A DNA stretch of 64,000 nt from Pseudomonas congelans (GTDB lineage: Bacteria; Pseudomonadota; Gammaproteobacteria; Pseudomonadales; Pseudomonadaceae). The notes beneath the pieces are model-generated. The model saw only the letters and a program-made list of their open reading frames with translations. It searched no databases and was not told where the DNA came from. A program made the translations under genes and the position numbers. Shown piece after piece: positions 1-7,859 of this stretch; within the stretch, counting starts at the first letter, position 1, and each line of letters starts with the position of its first letter. Location: positions 592,345-656,344 of the forward strand of contig NZ_FNJH01000002.1 of NCBI RefSeq assembly GCF_900103225.1. The letters run 5' to 3'.

Positions 1-842
1 TGACCGTTGACTGCACTGGTAATGCGTATCCCCAATGAATCATTACCGACGGGGATCAGCAGCTCGCCAGACAGATTGCCCGTCACCGGCCTGAAACGTG
101 CATCGATGCTGAACGGCGAATCACAGCTGCGGCTGGTCAGCAGGGAGAATGTCTGGGTGGCAGCCACTTTGCCAATGGCCACCTGGTGTATCGCGACGTC
201 GCCAAATTCCACGGTTTCCGGGAGCACTTGCAGATCGGCGTCGCAGGCCACGAACCTTAGCCCGCGCAGGTTATTGATCACATAACTGAAGCTGCGCCCT
301 GACAGCCGACTCGAGTCTGTCGCGCCGCCCAACTGAAAAAACCGGTAATCCAGCAGGTCACTGGCCACGCCGGAGGACGGTGTGGCGCCGAACTTCTGGA
401 TAAATACCGAAAACGCCAGGCTGAAGCGCACCTTCGGGCAGTTTTCGAGCGTGCTTTCACCCTCGCGACATATCGGCAGGTAGCTGCCGGTACTGACCCG
501 TCCATTGCCTTGCAGGTGATCGATCCCCTGCAACGTCATGCCGGCCCGAATTCCCTGACCGATCGAACGATTGTCCGGATTCAGGTAGATAAAAATCTCT
601 TCTGCTTCGGACTGCCAGCCCTCTCTGGCGCATTCGACCTGAACATTCAGAGGTTCGGAACGCCATACCACTTCCCCGTCAGGAATCGACTCCGGGATTG
701 CCACCGTACTGCTCAGATCATCGTGAATTTCGGTTTCGCCGGTCCCTTGAGTGGTACAGACCAGTGCGAAGGTGGAGCCCGGATGCAGTAACAGCAATAC
801 GGCAAGGGATCGCAGCCAGCCTCTGGCAGAGAGATGTTTCAT
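1..842 (-). CDS. fimbrial tip adhesin-like protein, partial (C-terminus beyond window)
   Basis: An open frame begins at an ATG (842-840) and reads without a stop to position 1, giving about 280 residues. The N-terminus is a typical Sec signal (MKHLSARGWLRSLAVLLLLH, ending near STFA), followed by a Cys-containing beta-rich region. Late in the visible part, segments such as VEFGDVAIHQVAIGK and a Cys before SPFSI look like the start of a type-1-pilin domain. The gene starts one base after the stop of the upstream chaperone, so it is the last visible gene of the fimbrial operon. Two-domain length (lectin-like plus pilin-like) and position after the second chaperone suggest a tip adhesin; the ligand cannot be told from sequence. 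It could also be a large minor subunit. Confidence 0.7.
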   Translation of the reverse strand, partial: MKHLSARGWLRSLAVLLLLHPGSTFALVCTTQGTGETEIHDDLSSTVAIPESIPDGEVVWRSEPLNVQVECAREGWQSEAEEIFIYLNPDNRSIGQGIRAGMTLQGIDHLQGNGRVSTGSYLPICREGESTLENCPKVRFSLAFSVFIQKFGATPSSGVASDLLDYRFFQLGGATDSSRLSGRSFSYVINNLRGLRFVACDADLQVLPETVEFGDVAIHQVAIGKVAATQTFSLLTSRSCDSPFSIDARFRPVTGNLSGELLIPVGNDSLGIRITSAVNG

Positions 843-843
843 A

Positions 844-1635
844 TCAGCATTCGTCCTGAAGGGAATTGTTTTTCGGCAGCCTGGCTGTAGTGGCCGTCTG
901 TCCGGTGAGCTGTGCACAATGTGTTCGTCGGCCGCCGTAGTCGGTCAGCGCCTGGAATGAAAAACGATGTGTGGCAGAGGGCTCGACACTCGCCGGCACA
1001 ACCATCGCCACTTGGGCGCCCGGCGCCAGCAGCAGATGATTGCCGAGCGGCACATCGTCGATATGCAACGCTTGCAGAGCGGCGTGGTAGGGCGTGGGGT
1101 TACTGACCGTCAGCAACAAGGCGTGCGTCGGGTCATGAGTCAGTGTCCACAGCAGCCGCGCGGGGGTATCGGCCGGATCACCGTCAAGACCGGGGGGCCG
1201 GTAGAACACATTGATGCGCTGGCGCACGGCGATGTTCAGTTGTCCCACGCCGTCCTGGCGGCGGGGTACCTCGAGCACATACAGATGCAGCAACGACTCG
1301 TATTTCTGAGGCATGCCTGCGCCCTGATACAGCACGCGCAGGGCCTGCCTGCCACCCACCGCCAGACGCGAAAGCGGTGGTGTGACCAAGAATGGCAGTG
1401 CCTTGCGCAGCTCAACCGGGGTGTCGTCACCATCCGCGGCGTCGCTGAGCCAGGCTTGTAAAAGCGCCTCGGACTTGCCGCGATTGCGCACCTCTAGAGT
1501 GACTTCGCGATACTGCCCGTCGAAAATCAGCCGCGTTCCGCTCAGCGAAACAGCCCCGTGCGCCGCAAAACCTGTCGCCAAAAGCAAACTCGTCAACACC
1601 GCCTTGCATGAACCCGCGAAGGCGCTCATCGGCAT
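844..1635 (-). CDS. periplasmic pilus assembly chaperone (PapD-like), second copy
   Basis: This 263-residue protein has a signal peptide (ending AAHG-AVSL) followed by a PapD N-domain signature. The pattern is a conserved strand (LSGTRLIFDGQYREVTLEV), the FLVTPPLSRL segment that caps subunit grooves, and a C-domain starting near the RINVFYRPPGL stretch. PapD-family chaperones donate a strand to pilin subunits in the periplasm and hand them to the usher. It overlaps the usher stop by 10 bp and is followed one base later by the adhesin-like gene, so translational coupling is likely. Having a chaperone immediately before the adhesin suggests it is dedicated to that larger subunit, which is an inference from order. 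Confidence 0.9.
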   Translation of the reverse strand: MPMSAFAGSCKAVLTSLLLATGFAAHGAVSLSGTRLIFDGQYREVTLEVRNRGKSEALLQAWLSDAADGDDTPVELRKALPFLVTPPLSRLAVGGRQALRVLYQGAGMPQKYESLLHLYVLEVPRRQDGVGQLNIAVRQRINVFYRPPGLDGDPADTPARLLWTLTHDPTHALLLTVSNPTPYHAALQALHIDDVPLGNHLLLAPGAQVAMVVPASVEPSATHRFSFQALTDYGGRRTHCAQLTGQTATTARLPKNNSLQDEC

Positions 1636-4160
1636 ACCACTCTGATCCGCTCATAGGCTCGCGACGGATCTCTGGGCGGCAGCGAGAATGCTGCCTGACA
1701 ACGTTGATCGGACCAGCGCACCCACAGGCTGCCGGCATCCTGCTCGCTGAGCACCAGCGCCTGACTGCCGGGATCGACCACCGCCAGCGCCCTGCCCTGC
1801 TCATCTTCGACACTGGCACCCAGCGGCACCTTGCTGCCATCGGCGCGCACCAGTTCGAACTGGACCCGGCGGCCCACATTGGCCTTGAAGCGCACCACGG
1901 GTATCGCGCCCCTGCGCGGCACGATCTGGGTGATGGCGTTTTCCAGATCGACATCAGCACCCAGCTGCCGGGTATCCAGGCTGACCCAGTTGGTGCGATA
2001 GGCCTGCGCATAAGGCAGAACCGCATAGCCGTTGCCGGAGGTCTCGACATTACTGAACGACTTCAGGCGAGCGCCACCGACATCCGGCACCTGAACCAGC
2101 GCAAAGGTTTCCCCCAAGGACTGCCCCAGATTCACGCCACCGGCATGCGCCACCAGCGAACCTGCGGCGGACAGGCTGAATGCATCGTAGTCCTGGCCCT
2201 GGCTGTAACCAGCTTCGAAACGGCCGAATGCCGTGCTGGTGCTGAGCTTGCCTGCACCAAAACTACCGGAGGTGCTGTCACGTCCGGCCTGTACCGAATA
2301 GAACGTATCGCGGTCGCCGAGCACCTGGCCATTGAGTCCGGCAGTGGCGTTGTACTCGCCACGGCTGTCGCGCACCGCGTTGAAAGACAGTCGCGACGAG
2401 CCGGGGCTGGATCCGAGCGGAAGAGTCACGCTCAGGGCAACACGGTTGTCGGTGCTCGCGTCACCGCTTCGCCCGAAATCCTCGTTGCGTTCGATGGACA
2501 GACTGTAATTGAGCGAATGCCAGGCCGCGTTATAGGACAGGTAAAGTTGCCGGGTCTTGCCGGGCAGGTTCCAGTAGCGCTGCTCGGAAGCAGTCAGGCT
2601 CAGCGACGCCGCCTGGCCAGGCACGATCTGGGTGATGCTGAGTTCCAGCCGATCCCGCGCAAGGCCAGAGGACAGCACTCGCCGCTGCGGGCCGCTATCG
2701 CTGACATGCTGGCTCAGGGTCCGGTATTGCTCGGTCGAATACCGATAACCGGCCACAGCCAGGGTGGTGTCGGTGAAGTCCAGCGTATTGGCATAACGCA
2801 CCCGCAGGCTCTGACCGCTGCGCGCCTGCCGATCCACCTTGCTGACCGACCGGGTGAGGTCCATCGACACCGCGCCCAGCCCGGTGTTGACCCCGGTGCC
2901 CAGGTTCGCGGCTTGATAAGCCTCGGCCAGTTGCACCCCGGCGAACCCGGTAATCCGTTCGGAAAGACCATAGATCAGGGCTACGCTGGCAAACGCCGGA
3001 GCGGCCTGCTGATCATCATTGGTGTCGACCTGCCCGCCGGCCAGGCTATAGCGTAACGAGCCTGCGGGAACCATGATCGGCAGCGACGCGTAGGCCTGGG
3101 TGAAGGTTCGCACACGCCCGTCGGCTTCGATGACAGATACCGACAAGTCGCCATTGGAGCCACTGGGGTAGATATCGGCAATCTCGAAAGGCCCGGGGGA
3201 CACACTGCCGCTGTAGAGCAGAAAACCGTTCTGGCGAACTTCCACGGTCGCATTGGTTTCGGCAATACCGCGGATGACCGGGGCATAGGCCCGCTCGCTG
3301 TCAGACAGCATGCCATCGTCAGAGGCCAGGGCCGCGCCCCTGAAGCGGACACTGTCGAATACCTGCGAATCGGTAAACGTCTCGCCCAGCGTGAGCTGGC
3401 TTTTCAGGGCAGTGATATCGCGCTGCGCGAAGGTACGGTTGCTGCGATAACGCCAGGGCCTGTCACTGCCGCCCACCAGAGAGGACTCGTTGCGCAAACG
3501 CCAGGCGCCGACGTTCAGCCCGCTTCGCAGCCCCACGTAGTACTGATCCGATTCCAGGCCCTTGTTACGCCGCCGGCTGCCATTGAAGTTGTAATTGATA
3601 AAGCCTGCGGTCTCGCCCTGATCCCACAGCTCCGGCGACACATAACCGCGGGTACCGCGCGACATCACCGCTTGCGGCACACTGATTGCCAGTCGCAACG
3701 CGCCGGGCTGATAGTCGACGCGGGCAAATTCGACACGCGCGGGCAGGTCGAAACAGGCTTGGGCAGATGCGTCACCTGATGGCAGACGACTCAAGTCCAG
3801 ACCGAAGCTCTGTAGCATCTCGAGCGACAGACAGGGCTCGATCAAGCCTGATAGCGGATTTTTCAAAAAGCGAATATCCCGCCTGCCGCTCAGCTTGCGA
3901 TTGACATAGATATCAACCCGGTAAGTACCGGGCAATACACTATTGGAACGCAGAAACTCCTGGAGGTCTGCCGGCTGATCGCTTCCCTGGATAAAAGCCG
4001 TGTTGAATCTGACTGCGCCGTTGCCACCCGACGAGGCGGCCGACGCGCTGACCGCAAACATCAACGTTAATCCGAAAGCGATACCCGGCGCACAGCGTCG
4101 GGGGTGAGGGAGCGCGCACTGGGCCATGACTCCCTGGTTAACTTCTTTGCGCCATTCCAT
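1626..4160 (-). CDS. fimbrial outer-membrane usher (PapC/FimD family)
   Basis: Outer-membrane usher of about 844 residues, the pore that assembles chaperone-subunit complexes into a pilus. The mature N-terminus (VRFNTAFIQGSDQPADLQEF) is the usual usher N-domain that binds chaperones. It is followed by the long beta-barrel with plug region and a C-terminal domain ending CQAAFSLPPRDPS. The frame is open from 4202, but the ATG at 4160 with GAAG upstream, or the ATG at 4127 preceded by AGGGAG, are better starts because a signal sequence (ALTLMFAVSASA-like) follows. I chose 4160; 4127 is nearly as likely. It lies between the two chaperones in an operon running leftward. Confidence 0.92.
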   Translation of the reverse strand: MEWRKEVNQGVMAQCALPHPRRCAPGIAFGLTLMFAVSASAASSGGNGAVRFNTAFIQGSDQPADLQEFLRSNSVLPGTYRVDIYVNRKLSGRRDIRFLKNPLSGLIEPCLSLEMLQSFGLDLSRLPSGDASAQACFDLPARVEFARVDYQPGALRLAISVPQAVMSRGTRGYVSPELWDQGETAGFINYNFNGSRRRNKGLESDQYYVGLRSGLNVGAWRLRNESSLVGGSDRPWRYRSNRTFAQRDITALKSQLTLGETFTDSQVFDSVRFRGAALASDDGMLSDSERAYAPVIRGIAETNATVEVRQNGFLLYSGSVSPGPFEIADIYPSGSNGDLSVSVIEADGRVRTFTQAYASLPIMVPAGSLRYSLAGGQVDTNDDQQAAPAFASVALIYGLSERITGFAGVQLAEAYQAANLGTGVNTGLGAVSMDLTRSVSKVDRQARSGQSLRVRYANTLDFTDTTLAVAGYRYSTEQYRTLSQHVSDSGPQRRVLSSGLARDRLELSITQIVPGQAASLSLTASEQRYWNLPGKTRQLYLSYNAAWHSLNYSLSIERNEDFGRSGDASTDNRVALSVTLPLGSSPGSSRLSFNAVRDSRGEYNATAGLNGQVLGDRDTFYSVQAGRDSTSGSFGAGKLSTSTAFGRFEAGYSQGQDYDAFSLSAAGSLVAHAGGVNLGQSLGETFALVQVPDVGGARLKSFSNVETSGNGYAVLPYAQAYRTNWVSLDTRQLGADVDLENAITQIVPRRGAIPVVRFKANVGRRVQFELVRADGSKVPLGASVEDEQGRALAVVDPGSQALVLSEQDAGSLWVRWSDQRCQAAFSLPPRDPSRAYERIRVVCR

Positions 4161-4291
4161 AGCGGTCTTCACTCTACTTCGGCTGTCGCGCGCGCCGCGC
4201 AATCCTTTTACACAGACGCAGGTCTGCCGGGCTGTCTTGTCACTGCGGCCCGACGGTTTGAATAATGAACGCTGACAGTGGCTAAGCCAGC

Positions 4292-5044
4292 TTATCGGGG
4301 CGACGCCTTGCCGGCGTTAACCGGTTGTTTATTGATAAGGGTTGCCTGATAAGGCACTTGTCCGCCGTAGTCATTGAGACTGACGAAACTCAGAACCAGC
4401 GGTGCACTTGCCGGCGGGTGCTGTAACGGAATACGCAGACGCTGATGCGGCGCCAGCATCTGGCTGTCCAGACGGGCAAGTTCGGTGTCATGTTGGCGTA
4501 TGGAAATCCTGAGCATCGAGACATGATAGGGGCCGGGATTTTCGACCTGTACACCGGTGTCATCGCCCCATTGCCAGTTCAGTTTTTCCGGTGCCTGCTG
4601 TGGATCACCCTGCAAACCATCAGGCCGGAAGAAGACTTTTATGCGCTGACGTACCGCGATCTGCAGCGTGTTCTCTGCTGCGGTCTGGGGTATTTCCTGA
4701 ACATTGAGCCATAACACCGATTCACGATCGGTGGGCATGTCGGTACCGGAATGAATGATCCGCAATAGTTGCCGGCCACCCCCGGCCATACGCGTCAGTG
4801 CGGGTGTGACAATGAACGGCAGGTTCTGCAGCGTTGGGTTATTGCTGCCCGCTGCCACAGGAGATTCAAGCCAGGACTGCAGGAGAATCTCTCCCCCGCC
4901 ACTGTTGTGAACACCCAGACTGACCTCTTTATCATTGCCCTGGTAAATGACTCGCGTCGTATTCAATACGATGCCCGCCTGAACGGCGGATGCGCAGGAC
5001 AACAACGCAACAAGCATCGTGTAGCGGAAAAAATCGAAAAACAT
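4292..5044 (-). CDS. periplasmic pilus assembly chaperone (PapD-like), first copy
   Basis: A 250-residue PapD-family chaperone with an N-terminal signal ending VQAG. The first mature strand is IVLNTTRVIYQGNDKEVSLG, and the FIVTPALTRM segment and the RQRIKVFFRPDGL hinge are characteristic of the family. It lies 63 bp after the major pilin and about 130 bp ahead of the usher start, the classic pilin-chaperone-usher order, so it probably serves the major subunit. It and the second chaperone at 844-1635 share the same motif skeleton but differ widely elsewhere, which fits specialised clients rather than a recent duplication. Confidence 0.92.
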   Translation of the reverse strand: MFFDFFRYTMLVALLSCASAVQAGIVLNTTRVIYQGNDKEVSLGVHNSGGGEILLQSWLESPVAAGSNNPTLQNLPFIVTPALTRMAGGGRQLLRIIHSGTDMPTDRESVLWLNVQEIPQTAAENTLQIAVRQRIKVFFRPDGLQGDPQQAPEKLNWQWGDDTGVQVENPGPYHVSMLRISIRQHDTELARLDSQMLAPHQRLRIPLQHPPASAPLVLSFVSLNDYGGQVPYQATLINKQPVNAGKASPR

Positions 5045-5107
5045 GCTGGCGTTCGCCTTGAATTCGGTAGAGGACAGAGCGAGCGCTGCCCGCCCTGCCC
5101 GATACGA

Positions 5108-5692
5108 TTACTCGTAATCCATCACGAACGGCAGGAAGCCGTCGGCATTACCAGGATTGGTGGGCGTGCCGTTAAGCACATATACCGCGCCAAAATTGAT
5201 TTCAGCGGTGGCACCATTGGCGCCATCCTTGATGAGCGTGGTGTCGACGGTTTCGTCACCACTCAGATCCATCAGCACACTGGACGCATTGAGCAGGCCG
5301 ATACCGACGCCATCGGCCGCACCGGTGGTGCGCAGGAGTTTCGCGTCGTTGTTGTCCAGGCCACTGCCGTTACGGGCAATAAGGCGCATCTTCACCATGT
5401 TGTATTGGTCTGCACCTGCACTGCAGTTGACCAGCAGCTGGATGGGGGCAGCCGTTTCGAACCGGCTTTCGCTCGATACACCGATATCAGAGAAGGACAC
5501 ATTGCCCAGGTCGATATTGATTTCGCCGGGGTTGGTCCCCGCACTGACACCCGTGCCCGGCCCCACATCGCAGGAGATATTGGTCAGTGTTCCGTTGAAG
5601 ACCATTGTGCCGTTGTTCGCCGCACTGGCGGTACCTGCCATGCCAACGCCCATTACGCCCAGAACTGCCAATGTAAGAGAACGCTTTTTCAT
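5108..5692 (-). CDS. major type-1-like fimbrial pilin
   Basis: A 194-residue pilin. It has a Sec signal peptide cleaved after TASA, then NNGTMVFNGTLTNISCDV, the usual pilin start with the first Cys. The second Cys is in LLVNCSAG, about 50 residues on, giving the disulphide of the fold. The C-terminus LPFVMDYE has the alternating hydrophobics and penultimate Tyr recognised by PapD-type chaperones. The gene heads the fimbrial operon with a 140-nt leader after a good sigma-70 promoter candidate. It is the likely shaft subunit; this family commonly makes biofilm or host-adhesion fimbriae. Confidence 0.9.
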   Translation of the reverse strand: MKKRSLTLAVLGVMGVGMAGTASAANNGTMVFNGTLTNISCDVGPGTGVSAGTNPGEINIDLGNVSFSDIGVSSESRFETAAPIQLLVNCSAGADQYNMVKMRLIARNGSGLDNNDAKLLRTTGAADGVGIGLLNASSVLMDLSGDETVDTTLIKDGANGATAEINFGAVYVLNGTPTNPGNADGFLPFVMDYE

Positions 5693-6022
5693 GCTAACGA
5701 CCTTCCTTGTGTTATTTCGTGTGTGCCCGCTATCGGACGCTGAGCACTATAGAGCCAGGTCTATTTCAGTGCTGTCAGCCCGATAACTTTCACCCCGCAG
5801 ACAACACAACACGACACGCAGGACAGGTCTGTAGGAATAATTATAATTCGTGCCCGGCACACTGATAAAAACCCTTTTCCACACAGAAGCGCGCTTTAAC
5901 TCAAGCACAGACTACCGATGTCTTCACTATGGCCGAGGTTATTTATCGTTCACATTTTTCGAGCACTGGACTGCCACTTTTTAACGTGACAGTCCGGACG
6001 AGAAAACCATACAGACAGGGAT
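5693..6022 (-). promoter_or_regulatory. pilin leader region with sigma-70 promoter candidate
   Basis: This 330-bp stretch has no gene. On the minus strand a consensus TATAAT (5845-5840) is preceded, after exactly 17 bp, by TTATCA (5868-5863; four of six matches to TTGACA). Transcription would start near 5833, leaving a leader of about 140 nt before the pilin ATG at 5692. The AT-rich character contrasts with the flanking genes. The rest of the region shows no other obvious element. The promoter is inferred from consensus matching only. Confidence 0.45.
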
Positions 6023-6403
6023 TTACTGATAGCTCAACGTGACCACCGCAGCGCGCGCCTGCAGGGCTTCTCCGTCGATTACCACGGCGGCAGGCAACAC
6101 TTGATACTGCGTGACGAAGGGCATTGCCTGCTCACCACAGACATTGTGTTCGGTGCTCACTTGTATATTGACCCCTGGTGCAACTTCCAGCGTTCTCGTG
6201 TGAACATCTGACGCACTCGCATGGGCACTGGACACCCTGCAACCGCTGTTGACGATACTGCCATGCAACGTTATTACACCGTCCTTTGCCCATGACAAAG
6301 CAGGAGCAGCCAGCCACAACGTCGACAGGATTACGACCCACAAGCGTTTATCAAGGGAGCGTAACTTCAACATCACTTTTCCGTTTTTTTTCTGACTGCT
6401 CAT
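6023..6403 (-). CDS. minor fimbrial subunit (short type-1 pilin domain)
   Basis: A 126-residue protein starting at 6403, with AGGGAG eight bases before the ATG. An alternative start lies ten residues later. After a signal peptide (VVILSTLWLAAPALSWA) comes KDGVITLHGSIVNSGCRV, the standard pilin N-strand with its first Cys. A second Cys (HNVCGEQ) follows, and the C-terminus AAVVTLSYQ has the chaperone-recognition pattern with a penultimate Tyr. It is shorter than most pilins (about 100 mature residues), so it is perhaps an anchor or terminator subunit. It sits 330 bp upstream of the major pilin and probably has its own transcript. Confidence 0.8.
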   Translation of the reverse strand: MSSQKKNGKVMLKLRSLDKRLWVVILSTLWLAAPALSWAKDGVITLHGSIVNSGCRVSSAHASASDVHTRTLEVAPGVNIQVSTEHNVCGEQAMPFVTQYQVLPAAVVIDGEALQARAAVVTLSYQ

Positions 6404-6692
6404 GGCACACTCCCTTCATAGACTCATACAGTAATTTAAGTTGATGAGAGAATGACCTGCCAGAAACCTACTTAGGAAAATGTAGGAAAACTCCTAGGAC
6501 TTTATAAACATCAGGACAATTATCTCTTCAACATAGGTATCGTCCAATTCCGACTTTTCTTGACTGCACGCCACACCGCTCGCGGCTTTCTGACAAACCT
6601 GACAGCTGAAAGTCATTCTGTTGACCGGATTTGCAGGCTATAAGGAAGCTGTAAAGAACATCTCCCGTACCGACATTTGGCGTTTTCTTCAT

Positions 6693-7859
6693 ATGCGCAG
6701 AAAGACCCTGACCGTCACCGCCGTCGTCCTGGTGATCGCCTGTGCCGCGATTGCCGGCTGGAAACTGACACGCCCGGCAACACTCCCAAAAAATGCCGCT
6801 GCCGCTGTGCCCGTCAAAGTGATCACGGTCAGTCTTGAGGACGTGCCGCGTTTCGTCACAGGGATCGGATCGGTGCTGTCGCTGCAAAGCGTCGTGATCC
6901 GTCCCCAGGTGGATGGGGTGCTGACGCGCGTGCTGGTCAAGGAAGGTCAGCAGGTCAAGGCCGGCGACTTGCTGGCAACGCTGGATGACCGCTCTATCCG
7001 GGCCGCGCTGGAGCAGACGCGTGCCCAGTTGGCGCAGAGCAAGGCGCAGCTGGACGTGGCGCAACTGGACCTCAAGCGCTATCGCCAGCTCACCCAGGAA
7101 AATGGCATCTCGCGACAGACATTCGATCAGCAACAGGCGCTGGTCAGGCAGCTGGAAGCCACGGCGAAAGGCAACGAAGCGAGCATCAACGCCTCGCAGG
7201 TGCAGCTGTCCTACACCCAGATTCGCTCGCCGGTAACGGGACGGGTCGGTATTCGCAATGTCGATGAAGGCAACTTCCTGCGCGTCAGCGATGCTGCCGG
7301 GCTGTTTTCAGTGACCCAGATCGACCCGATTGCCGTGGAGTTTTCCCTGCCTCAGCAGATGTTGCCGACGCTGCAGGGGCTGATTGCCGAGCGCAACGCC
7401 GCGACCGTCAAGGCGTATCAGGGCGACGGCGCGGCCAACGGCCTGCTGCTGGGTGAAGGCACGCTTTCATTGATCGACAATCAGGTGTCGGCAAGCACCG
7501 GTACGATCCGCGCCAAGGCTCAATTCAAAAACCCCGGCGAGCAACTCTGGCCGGGGCAACTGGTGACGGTAAAGATCCAGACCGGTATCGAACTCAACTC
7601 GCTGAAAGTACCGCCACAAGTGGTGCAGCGCGGCGTCGACCTGCACTTCGTCTATCGGCTCACTGCTGATAACAAGGTGGAAGTCGTGCCGGTCAAAGTG
7701 CTCTATCAGGACAGCGAACAGACGCTGATCAGCGGGCCGCGTGCTGGCGATGTACTGGTCCGCGACGGCCAGTCGCGGCTACGCCCGGGGGCAACCGTCG
7801 AAGTGATCAGCGCGCCTGCTGCGGATGTGGCGAGCGCGCAAGTGGAGCCCGCCCGATGA
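6693..7859 (+). CDS. RND efflux periplasmic adaptor (MdtA/AcrA family)
   Basis: Membrane-fusion protein of 388 residues bridging an inner-membrane RND pump to an outer-membrane duct. A hydrophobic N-terminal segment (TVTAVVLVIACAAIAGW) acts as anchor or signal. Next come the lipoyl half-motif (IRPQVDGVLTRVLVKEGQQV), an alpha-hairpin rich in Gln/Lys (about residues 100-165), the second lipoyl half (YTQIRSPVTGRVGIR) and beta-barrel domains. The frame extends to a TTG at 6621, but the ATG at 6693 just ahead of the hydrophobic segment is the more natural start; neither has a strong ribosome site. The stop overlaps the pump gene start by 4 bp (ATGA), so the two are coupled. Confidence 0.9.
   Translation: MRRKTLTVTAVVLVIACAAIAGWKLTRPATLPKNAAAAVPVKVITVSLEDVPRFVTGIGSVLSLQSVVIRPQVDGVLTRVLVKEGQQVKAGDLLATLDDRSIRAALEQTRAQLAQSKAQLDVAQLDLKRYRQLTQENGISRQTFDQQQALVRQLEATAKGNEASINASQVQLSYTQIRSPVTGRVGIRNVDEGNFLRVSDAAGLFSVTQIDPIAVEFSLPQQMLPTLQGLIAERNAATVKAYQGDGAANGLLLGEGTLSLIDNQVSASTGTIRAKAQFKNPGEQLWPGQLVTVKIQTGIELNSLKVPPQVVQRGVDLHFVYRLTADNKVEVVPVKVLYQDSEQTLISGPRAGDVLVRDGQSRLRPGATVEVISAPAADVASAQVEPAR

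Noticed and set aside
1608-3056. 482-residue plus-strand frame opposite the usher
   Set aside because: It is antisense to a clear usher gene, has no family-like motifs and arises from GC-rich codon bias.
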